DNA of 27,495 nucleotides from CAZABP01 sp964483245. GTDB lineage: Bacteria > Planctomycetota > UBA1135 > UBA2386. Location: NCBI GenBank assembly GCA_964483245.1, contig CAZABP010000057.1:1-27495 (forward strand), read 5' to 3'. A program made the translations under genes and the position numbers. The notes under the pieces were generated by a model. That model did no database searches and was not told the DNA's origin. It saw only the letters and a list, made by a program, of their open reading frames with translations. Positions 1 through 5,938 of the stretch are shown one piece after another; within the stretch, counting starts at the first letter, position 1, and every line of letters starts with the position of its first letter.

Positions 1-625
1 CGCTCTCGAGCAGCGTCTCCGGCAGCGCGCCGCAGGAGAGCGCGACGAACGGCTTCGGCGAGCGGCGTGACAGCTGGTGCAACGCCTTGGCGATGCACTC
101 CTTGCCGGTCCCGCTCTCACCGGTGATCAACACCGAGGCGTCGGTCGGCGCCACCGTGCGGACGATCTTGAACACGTCCTGCATCGGCGCGCTGTTGCCG
201 ATCACGCCCGGCAACCCGTGGTCGCCGGCCAGCGTCGCCTTCAGGCTCTTGTTCTCGTCGAGCAGCACGCGCAGTTGCGCGATCCGCCGCAGCCGCTCGA
301 CGACCGCTTCGTTCAGGAACGGCTTCTGGATGTAGTCGTCGGCGCCGTGCCGCATCGCCTCGACCGCGTGCTCGATCGTCGCGTATGCGGTCATCACGAT
401 GACCTCCGTGTCCGGCCGCGCCTGCTTGGCGGCGGCGAGCACCGCCATCCCATCGGCGCCCGGCAGCCGGACGTCGGTGATCACACAGTCGAACGCCTTC
501 TCCTGCAGCCGGGCGATCGCCGCCTTGCCGTCGGCGACGTGCTCGACCTCGTGACCTTCGGCGGTCAGGTCGTCGGTCAGCGTGACCGCGATCGTCGCTT
601 CGTCCTCGACCAGCAGGATCCTCAT
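1..625 (-). CDS. Sigma-54-dependent response regulator, NtrC family (partial, 3' end outside window)
   Basis: The visible 208 codons encode an N-terminal receiver domain (about residues 1-120) and the start of an AAA+ sigma-54 activator domain. The receiver shows the acidic pair after MRILLVEDE, the phospho-acceptor Asp near residue 51 in VITDVRLPG, and the conserved Lys in YIQKPF. The AAA+ part shows the Walker A motif GESGTGKE. The sequence leaves the window before the GAFTGA loop, Walker B and any Fis-type HTH, so those are assumed. By family knowledge it would be phosphorylated by a histidine kinase and remodel sigma-54 RNA polymerase. Its ATG overlaps the TGA of the upstream degenerate GGDEF gene (ATGA, 622-625), so translation is probably coupled. 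No cognate kinase is visible next to it. A second, complete NtrC-like regulator lies at 18891-20255. Confidence 0.93.
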   Translation of the reverse strand, partial: MRILLVEDEATIAVTLTDDLTAEGHEVEHVADGKAAIARLQEKAFDCVITDVRLPGADGMAVLAAAKQARPDTEVIVMTAYATIEHAVEAMRHGADDYIQKPFLNEAVVERLRRIAQLRVLLDENKSLKATLAGDHGLPGVIGNSAPMQDVFKIVRTVAPTDASVLITGESGTGKECIAKALHQLSRRSPKPFVALSCGALPETLLES

Positions 626-1185
626 GTCGGCGTCTCCCGGTGGACTGCCACGCGGTCCCCGCCGGCGGCGGCCGCCTGCTGCAGCGCCGCTTCGGCGCGC
701 GTCAGCAACGTGTCGTGGAACAGCGCGGTCGCCGCGTCCGCGGCGACCCCGAGGCTCAACGTCAGTGGCAGCTTGGTGCCGCCGACCTCGAACTCGAGCC
801 GCGCGAACTCCTCGCGCAGCCGGCCGGCGACCGCCTCGGCGCCAGCCAGGTCGGTGTGCGGCAGGACCAGCAGCACGCGATCTTCCGGCAGCACGCCGAG
901 CTGGTCCGACATCCGCATGCGCCGGCGCAGGATCCGCGCCAGACCGCTGCGGACGACGCTGCGCAGCTCGGTCCCGTGCAGATCCATCAACCGCAGCAGC
1001 CGGTCGACCTGGATCACGACGATCGCGAGCGGAAAGCCGTACCGCTTGGCCCGCGCGAACTCCGCGCGCAACAGCTGCTGGATCTGCGCCTGCGAGAACG
1101 GGCTGTCCAGCAGCGGATCCTCGGTCTGCCCGGTGTCACCGGGCCGCTTCGAATCCTGGTGCCTGCGAAAGCTAGGCGCCGTCAT
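622..1185 (-). CDS. Degenerate GGDEF-domain protein, probably not a cyclase
   Basis: A 187-residue soluble protein. Residues about 33-180 align by eye with a GGDEF domain: an ARAKRYGFPLAIVVIQVD start, an SDQLGVLPEDRVLLVLPHTD core and a late LSLGVA strand. The signature itself is lost: PEDRV (residues 100-104) occupies the GGDEF position, and the first metal-binding Asp is Gln59. It therefore should not make c-di-GMP and is better seen as a regulatory pseudo-enzyme, perhaps a nucleotide sensor or partner domain (inference). There is no transmembrane segment or recognisable sensor domain; the first 30 residues are polar and probably disordered. It lies directly upstream of, and overlaps by 4 bp, the sigma-54 response regulator, so the two probably act together. 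A GGGAGG tract sits only 2 nt from the ATG, closer than usual. Confidence 0.82.
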   Translation of the reverse strand: MTAPSFRRHQDSKRPGDTGQTEDPLLDSPFSQAQIQQLLRAEFARAKRYGFPLAIVVIQVDRLLRLMDLHGTELRSVVRSGLARILRRRMRMSDQLGVLPEDRVLLVLPHTDLAGAEAVAGRLREEFARLEFEVGGTKLPLTLSLGVAADAATALFHDTLLTRAEAALQQAAAAGGDRVAVHRETPT

Positions 1186-1217
1186 GACCTCCCATAGCTG
1201 CTACCAGCCAGAAGGTT

Positions 1218-1237
1218 AGCGCCGGTTCGCCGGCGCT
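1218..1237 (-). terminator. GC-rich hairpin between yidC and the GGDEF-like gene
   Basis: A perfect 8-bp inverted repeat, AGCGCCGG/CCGGCGCT, around a 4-nt loop (CGAA in the minus-strand transcript). It lies 38 bp after the yidC stop and is followed on the minus strand by a weak pyrimidine stretch (AACCTTCT). There is no true U-tract, so it could be a weak or factor-assisted terminator, an attenuator or an mRNA-stabilising stem separating yidC from the downstream pair. Confidence 0.4.
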
Positions 1238-1275
1238 GCCGCAGTCTCGCTGGCATCGCACGTTCCAGACCCAAC

Positions 1276-3006
1276 TCAGAAGGTCGGCATCGGGACCGCG
1301 CCAGCCTCGGGCTGGACCGGACCGAGGATCCGCTTGGTGATCTTCTGCTCACCGATCCCCCACAGGCTCGACGTGATCATGTAGACCATCAGGCCGGACG
1401 CGTAGTTGAACAGCATCACCCCGAACAGCACCGGCATCCAGCGCATGATCTTCATGACCTGGCGCTGCTGCGGGTCGTTCGGCAGCGGCATCCCGGCCTG
1501 CATGTAGACCCAGGCGGCGACCATGATGATCGGCAGCAGGTTGAAGTAGGGCAGCCATTCGAACGGCAGCGCGAACAGCCGGTCTGGCTGGCTGAGATCA
1601 TTGATCCAGCCGAGGAACGGTTCGTGTCGCAGCTCATAGGCGACGCGCAATGCCGTGAACAGCCCGAGGAAGATCGGGATCGTGACCAACAGCGGCAGGC
1701 AGCCCCCGAGCGGCGGGAACATCTTGTGCTCGCGCTGGAACTGCACCATCGCGAGCTGCTTCTGCTTCGGATCGTTCGCGTACTTGCGGTTGATCTCGTC
1801 GAGCATCGGCTTGAGGCGGTGCATCTTCTCGCCGAACGCCCGCATCGACTTCTGCATCCGGAAGTTCAGCGGGACCAGTGAGCCACGGACCAGCACCGTC
1901 ATCAGGATGATCGCGACACCGAGGCTGCCGACGGCACCTTCGATCGTGCGCAGCAGCCACAGCAGGAACTTCGCCATCAGCCTGGCACCCGGGATGTCGC
2001 AGAAGCAGATCGGCGACAGGTCCACGTCCATGACGGCCTGGAACGGCGCGTACGCCGGCTGCTCGTCGAACACGGCGGACGACTTCGGGCCGACGTAGAG
2101 CAGGTACCGCAGCCGGGTCTCGTTCCCGGCGCGGGGGATCCGCAGGTACAGCCAGTACTCGGCGATCGGGACGGAGTACGGCGCATGCTCCGGCAGCGGC
2201 ACGGCGCCGTTCGCGAGCACCGGCCAGAACTCCGCCTTGGTGATCCGCAGCGCATCCGCCGCCGCGTCGCCGTCGGGCACCAGGAACGAGCCGAAGAACC
2301 GGTTGGTGACGCCGGCGAACTGGATCCGCCCCCCTTCACCGGTCCGGACGATGTCCGGCAGCGTCGGCGGGTTCGGTTGGCCGGCCGGACGGACGAACGC
2401 GACGCCGCTGCTGCGCGTGCCGGCCGTCGCGCCGATCGCGAGGGCGGGGTTGCCGAGTACGTGGTCGGTGGTCGGGTTCGGCATCGTGACGCCGCTCAGC
2501 AGCAGCGCGTAGTCGCCGCCTTCGCGCGTGTGCTGCGTCGCACGCCGCGCGGCGATCTCGAGGATCAGGTCGCGCCGGCCCGGCTCCTTGCGGTAGACGC
2601 GCTCGAGCGTCGTGCCCTCCTTGCAGTCGAGCGTGAAGCGGGCGCCGTCTGGGAGCTCCTCGTATTCCCACAGCGCGTCGTCCGGTGCGACGTCCGGGAA
2701 CAGGTTGCCCGGCTTCTGCTCCGCCAACGCGAGCAGGCGCCAGCTCGGCTCCTGCACCGGGCCGACGATCCTGTAGTAGTCCGCGACCTCGTTCGAGCGT
2801 GCCTGCCGCGCCGCCGTCGACTCCCAATGGTCGAGCAGCCGGATCTCGCGCACGCTGGCACCGCGGCGGTCGAACACGATCCGCATCGCGCCGGCCTCGG
2901 CATGGGCGCCGAACGTGCGCACGATCGCAGTGTCCTCCTGGGCCGGCAGCAACGCCGCGCCGGCGAGGGCGCCGGCCAGGGACCAACGGAGCAGCAGGTT
3001 CATCAT
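1276..3006 (-). CDS. yidC: Membrane protein insertase YidC
   Basis: A 576-residue inner-membrane insertase/chaperone that inserts membrane proteins alone or with SecYEG. It has an N-terminal hydrophobic segment (residues 2-22), a large periplasmic domain (about 25-340) and the conserved Oxa1/YidC core (about 344-570) with several TM segments. The essential groove Arg appears in VLVRGSLVPL (about residue 374), followed by the charged cytoplasmic hairpin MRAFGEKMHRLKPMLDEINR. The length fits Gram-negative YidC. The start is one of two tandem ATGs at 3004-3006 and 3001-3003; upstream in-frame codons overlap the metallophosphoesterase and are rejected. The N-terminus (AGAALLPAQ) resembles a cleavable signal peptide more than the uncleaved anchor of E. 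coli YidC. It lies 16 bp after the metallophosphoesterase, probably in the same transcript. The usual rnpA/rpmH neighbours are absent. Confidence 0.95.
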   Translation of the reverse strand: MMNLLLRWSLAGALAGAALLPAQEDTAIVRTFGAHAEAGAMRIVFDRRGASVREIRLLDHWESTAARQARSNEVADYYRIVGPVQEPSWRLLALAEQKPGNLFPDVAPDDALWEYEELPDGARFTLDCKEGTTLERVYRKEPGRRDLILEIAARRATQHTREGGDYALLLSGVTMPNPTTDHVLGNPALAIGATAGTRSSGVAFVRPAGQPNPPTLPDIVRTGEGGRIQFAGVTNRFFGSFLVPDGDAAADALRITKAEFWPVLANGAVPLPEHAPYSVPIAEYWLYLRIPRAGNETRLRYLLYVGPKSSAVFDEQPAYAPFQAVMDVDLSPICFCDIPGARLMAKFLLWLLRTIEGAVGSLGVAIILMTVLVRGSLVPLNFRMQKSMRAFGEKMHRLKPMLDEINRKYANDPKQKQLAMVQFQREHKMFPPLGGCLPLLVTIPIFLGLFTALRVAYELRHEPFLGWINDLSQPDRLFALPFEWLPYFNLLPIIMVAAWVYMQAGMPLPNDPQQRQVMKIMRWMPVLFGVMLFNYASGLMVYMITSSLWGIGEQKITKRILGPVQPEAGAVPMPTF

Positions 3007-3022
3007 CGACGAGGGTGAGCGG

Positions 3023-3778
3023 TCAGCGGCCGACGGCCAGACGTTCGGCCAGGTAGTCCGGCAGCTCGGGGATCGCGCGGATCTTCGCCATCGTGGCCTC
3101 GACGTCGTACGGCAGGCGGTGGAAGCGCACGACGCTGCCATCGAACGTCACGAACGAGGCGCGCGGATCGCCGTCCCGCGGCTGACCGACCGAGCCGATG
3201 TTGATCAGGGCGCGGCGCGAGCCGATCTCGTAGACGCCGTCCACGTCGTCGGGGTGCAGGAAGCGCCCCTCCGGCAGATAGACGCCCGGGACATGGCTGT
3301 GACCGACGAAGCAGAGCTGCGCCTCCCCCATCTTGGCGAAGCACTCGCCGAGCTTCTGCGTGTCCTCGGCGTCCTTCGGCACCATGTACTCGCGGACCGG
3401 GTCGCGCGGGGAGCCGTGCACCAGCAGCATGTTTCCCTCGACGACGCGTTCCGGCATCGCGCCGAGGTAGTTCCACAGCCGCATGTTCTCCTCGCGCGGG
3501 CGGTCGCGACGGTTGAGCTGGTCGCGGGTCCAGTCGATCGCAGCGCGCGCCCGCGGGTTGAAGTCGGACGCGTAGAACATCGCGCCGTGCTCGTGGTTGC
3601 CGAGCAGCGAGAACTCGCAGCGGTCCATGATCGCCAGCAGCGTCTCGCGCGGTTCCGGGCCGTAACCGATCACGTCCCCCAGGCACAGGTAGCGGGTCGC
3701 GCCGAGCTTCTCGCAGGCGGCCAACACCGTGCCGAGCGCCTCGGTGTTGCTGTGGATGTCGGAGATGAACGCAATCAT
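3023..3778 (-). CDS. Calcineurin-like metallophosphoesterase (YfcE/MJ0936-like)
   Basis: A 251-residue cytoplasmic phosphoesterase with all five metal-binding blocks in order: DIHSN (residues 7-11), GDVIGYGP (34-41), GNHE (60-63), HGSPRD and GHSHVP. The GDVIGYGP form is typical of the small YfcE-like phosphodiesterases in bacteria. The substrate cannot be told from sequence; members hydrolyse phosphodiesters or phosphomonoesters with Mn or Fe. The start is placed at the ATG at 3776-3778, giving MIAFISDIHSN, because the first metal motif normally begins within a few residues of the N-terminus; a start 13 codons further upstream is possible. It is first of a probable minus-strand operon with yidC and is divergent from the prolyl isomerase gene, with 72 bp between. 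Confidence 0.9.
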   Translation of the reverse strand: MIAFISDIHSNTEALGTVLAACEKLGATRYLCLGDVIGYGPEPRETLLAIMDRCEFSLLGNHEHGAMFYASDFNPRARAAIDWTRDQLNRRDRPREENMRLWNYLGAMPERVVEGNMLLVHGSPRDPVREYMVPKDAEDTQKLGECFAKMGEAQLCFVGHSHVPGVYLPEGRFLHPDDVDGVYEIGSRRALINIGSVGQPRDGDPRASFVTFDGSVVRFHRLPYDVEATMAKIRAIPELPDYLAERLAVGR

Positions 3779-3850
3779 CGGGCGGCGCGGGGCGGGCAGG
3801 CTAGCGTTGGCCCGCAACGTGCGAAAGGCTGCCGCTGCTAATCTGCCGCC

Positions 3851-4813
3851 ATGGGCACGGTCGGTTGTCTACTGCTGTTGCAGCTCGCCGCGGGGCCGCA
3901 GGACCCGGTCCTGATCGAACTGCGGGACGGCCTTGCGGTGACGCGCGCGGAGTATCTCGAACACCTGTACGCCGCGATCGGCGGGGCGCGGCTCGAGGAG
4001 CTGGTGCTGGACCGGATCCTCGCGCGCGAGGTGCAGCAGATCGACCGCACGCGGCTGGGGGCGGCCGCGCGGGCCGCGCTCGACGAGCCGGAGCGCCGGC
4101 AGCGCGACGCGTTCGCGGCGCGCTTGCGGGAGCAGTTCGGCGGCGACGAACCACGCTGGCGGCAATGGCTGGCCGACGCGGGGCTGACCGAAGCAGAGGA
4201 CCGGCGTGCGACGGCGCTGCAGGTCCTGCGCGAGGACCGGCTCGCGGCGGTCGCGCAGGCGCGGCGGGAGCCGGAGCCGCGTGCGCTGCAGCGGACGTTC
4301 GAGACGCACTTCGGCGTCGATGGCGTGCAGGCGGACGTGCGGCACGTGTTCGTCGCGTTCGGCCGCACCAAGCACGAGCTCGAGACGCGGCGGCCGGGTG
4401 TGCGCGCGACCGAGGCGGAGGTCGAGCGGTTGACGCGCGAACGGATGGACGCCGCGGTCGCCCGGCTCGCCGCCGGTGCGCCGATCGCTGACGTCGCCGC
4501 CCAGTGCAGCGAAGACCCGGACGCGCGCGCCGAGGAGCCGGGGCTGATCCGCGGCTACGACTTCCGCCGGTTCGGGCCGGAGTTCGCCGTGGCCGTGCGC
4601 GCCCTCGCCGTCGGCGAGATCAGCGCGCCGTTCCGCTCGTCGCACGGCTGGCACGTCGTGCGCCTCGAGCGCAAGCAGGTGACGCGCTTCGACGACGTCC
4701 GCGCGCGCGTCCTCGAGCTCTGGCGTGAAGAACCACCGACCCTGGCCGAGCGCCAGCGCACGATCGAAGCCCTGCTCACCGACTACGGCGCCACCCGCCC
4801 GCTGCGCCGCTGA
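3851..4813 (+). CDS. Exported parvulin-type peptidyl-prolyl cis-trans isomerase (SurA/PrsA-like)
   Basis: A 320-residue protein with a short hydrophobic N-terminus (GCLLLLQLAAG) that looks like a signal peptide, a helical chaperone-like region (about 30-150) rich in Arg and Glu, and a C-terminal rotamase domain (about 163-275). The rotamase shows VRHVFVAF at its first strand, the AAQCSEDPDA segment, FGPEFAVAVRALAVGEIS and the closing HGWHVVRLE, all typical of parvulins. It probably assists folding of exported or outer-membrane proteins. CLLLL precedes no good lipobox, so it is probably periplasmic rather than a lipoprotein. Its stop is 2 bp before the ATG proposed for miaA, so the two are probably co-transcribed. 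No strong Shine-Dalgarno sequence is visible before the ATG. Confidence 0.87.
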   Translation: MGTVGCLLLLQLAAGPQDPVLIELRDGLAVTRAEYLEHLYAAIGGARLEELVLDRILAREVQQIDRTRLGAAARAALDEPERRQRDAFAARLREQFGGDEPRWRQWLADAGLTEAEDRRATALQVLREDRLAAVAQARREPEPRALQRTFETHFGVDGVQADVRHVFVAFGRTKHELETRRPGVRATEAEVERLTRERMDAAVARLAAGAPIADVAAQCSEDPDARAEEPGLIRGYDFRRFGPEFAVAVRALAVGEISAPFRSSHGWHVVRLERKQVTRFDDVRARVLELWREEPPTLAERQRTIEALLTDYGATRPLRR

Positions 4814-4815
4814 CC

Positions 4816-5784
4816 ATGTACGGACAGTTGGTGTCAGACTCCAACCGTCCCGAATCCGGAGGGTTGGAGTCTGACACCAACCGTCCGCTTCCGGTGCTGA
4901 CCGGGCCGACGGCGTCCGGCAAGTCCGCGCGCGCGCTCGAGCTCGCCGAGCAGCTGGGTGGCTGCGAGATCCTGTCGATGGACTCGATGGCGATCTACCG
5001 GCGCATGGACGTCGGCACGGCGAAGCCGACCGCCGAGGAACGTGCCCGCGTCCGGCATTGGTTGATCGACCTGGTGGAGCCGAGCGAATCGTTCGACACC
5101 GCGCGCTACTGCGAAGCGGCCGCCGCGGCGCTCGCCGACATCCGCGCCCGCGGCCGGCAGCCGCTGCTGGTCGGCGGCACGCCGCTGTACCTGATGGCGT
5201 TCTTGAAGGGGATCCTGCCGGGACCCGCGGCACAGCCGGAGCTGCGTGCCGAGCTGATGGCGCGTGAGGAACAGGAGCCGGGCACGCTGCACGCGGAGCT
5301 GGCGCGGCTCGATCCACCGGCTGCAGCGCGGATCCACCGCAACGACCACAAGCGCCTCGTGCGCGCGCTCGAGGTACTCCGCGTGACCGGCCAACCGATC
5401 AGCGCGCAGCAGACGTCGTTCGACGACCCGGGCTGGCTGCGCCCGTGCCGGATCGTCGCGCTGCAATGGGACCGTGGCCTGCTGCACCAGCGCGTGCGCG
5501 CGCGCGCCGAACAGATGCTCGACGCCGGTCTGGTCGACGAAGTGCGCGCGATCCGCGACTCATGCGGCTTCTCACCGCAGGCCGCGGCCGGGATCGGCTA
5601 CGCCGAGTCGCTGGCGTTCCTCGCCGGGCGGCTGAAGGACCGCGAGGAGCTGCGCAACCGGATCCGCCGCAACACGCACCGGATGATCCGCCGCCAGACC
5701 ACCTGGCTGCGGCACATCGCCGCGGTGCGCTGGGTTCCCGGTGACGCGCCGCTCGCAGATCTGCGGGCGGCGCTCGCGCTGTGA
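4816..5784 (+). CDS. miaA: tRNA dimethylallyltransferase MiaA with palindrome-encoded N-terminal extension
   Basis: A 322-residue enzyme that transfers dimethylallyl from DMAPP to N6 of A37 in tRNAs reading UNN codons. The P-loop GPTASGKS (residues 30-37), DSMAIYRRMDVGTAKPT, LVGGTPLYLMAFLKG, the NDHKRLVRALEV segment and the C-terminal RRNTHRMIRRQTTWLRH are all MiaA hallmarks. The P-loop usually starts within 5-15 residues of the N-terminus. Here about 24 extra residues precede it, entirely encoded by the palindrome at 4821-4887. The ATG at 4816, 2 bp after the isomerase stop, gives an open frame through the element but has no Shine-Dalgarno. In-frame TTG (4828, 4864) and GTG (4831, 4894) codons are alternatives; GTG 4894 would restore a MiaA starting just before the P-loop. 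The gene converges with the MetS-like gene 7 bp downstream. Confidence 0.95.
   Translation: MYGQLVSDSNRPESGGLESDTNRPLPVLTGPTASGKSARALELAEQLGGCEILSMDSMAIYRRMDVGTAKPTAEERARVRHWLIDLVEPSESFDTARYCEAAAAALADIRARGRQPLLVGGTPLYLMAFLKGILPGPAAQPELRAELMAREEQEPGTLHAELARLDPPAAARIHRNDHKRLVRALEVLRVTGQPISAQQTSFDDPGWLRPCRIVALQWDRGLLHQRVRARAEQMLDAGLVDEVRAIRDSCGFSPQAAAGIGYAESLAFLAGRLKDREELRNRIRRNTHRMIRRQTTWLRHIAAVRWVPGDAPLADLRAALAL
4821..4887. repeat. Palindromic element (26-bp arms, 15-nt loop) inside the miaA 5' end
   Basis: The left arm at 4821-4846 and right arm at 4862-4887 are inverted copies matching at 25 of 26 positions. The core GGTGTCAGACTCCAACC versus GGTTGGAGTCTGACACC is perfect, and the single mismatch would be a G-U type pair in one RNA strand. 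The 15-nt loop (4847-4861), with the adjacent bases up to 4863, contains a GGAGGG. The element is free of stops in the miaA frame and encodes two similar peptides, LVSDSNRP and LESDTNRP. The form resembles REP/MITE-like or Rickettsia-palindromic-element insertions that tolerate being inside ORFs, but I cannot assign a family. No second copy is visible in this window. Confidence 0.85.
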
Positions 5785-5791
5785 ACCCGGC

Positions 5792-5938
5792 TCACGCGCT
5801 GTGGAAGTGCTCGAGCTCTTCCTTCTCCTTCTCCTGCACCGGCGGCGGCGCACGCAGCACGCGCAGGTAGCAGAAGAGCGCGAGCCCGAACACGAACAGC
5901 AGCGAGACGGTCATCGAGATGGCGCCACCGAGACTCAT
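5792..5938 (-). CDS. MetS-like small subunit of the NSS transporter (48 residues)
   Basis: A 48-residue ORF with one central hydrophobic helix (MTVSLLFVFGLALFCYL, about residues 9-25) and a charged C-terminal tail (VQEKEKEELEHFH). Its ATG overlaps the TGA of the NSS transporter (ATGA, 5935-5938), the architecture of the Corynebacterium MetP-MetS methionine/alanine importer, where the small subunit is needed for activity. Size, single TM and translational coupling all fit that family (methionine/alanine import NSS transporter small subunit). I see no sequence motif strong enough to name it beyond this. It ends 7 bp from the convergent miaA stop. It is short enough to be missed by automatic gene calling. 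Confidence 0.8.
   Translation of the reverse strand: MSLGGAISMTVSLLFVFGLALFCYLRVLRAPPPVQEKEKEELEHFHSA

Noticed and set aside
77..1219. Plus-strand open frame of 380 codons
   Set aside because: Antisense shadow of the response regulator and GGDEF-like genes, whose motifs are on the minus strand.
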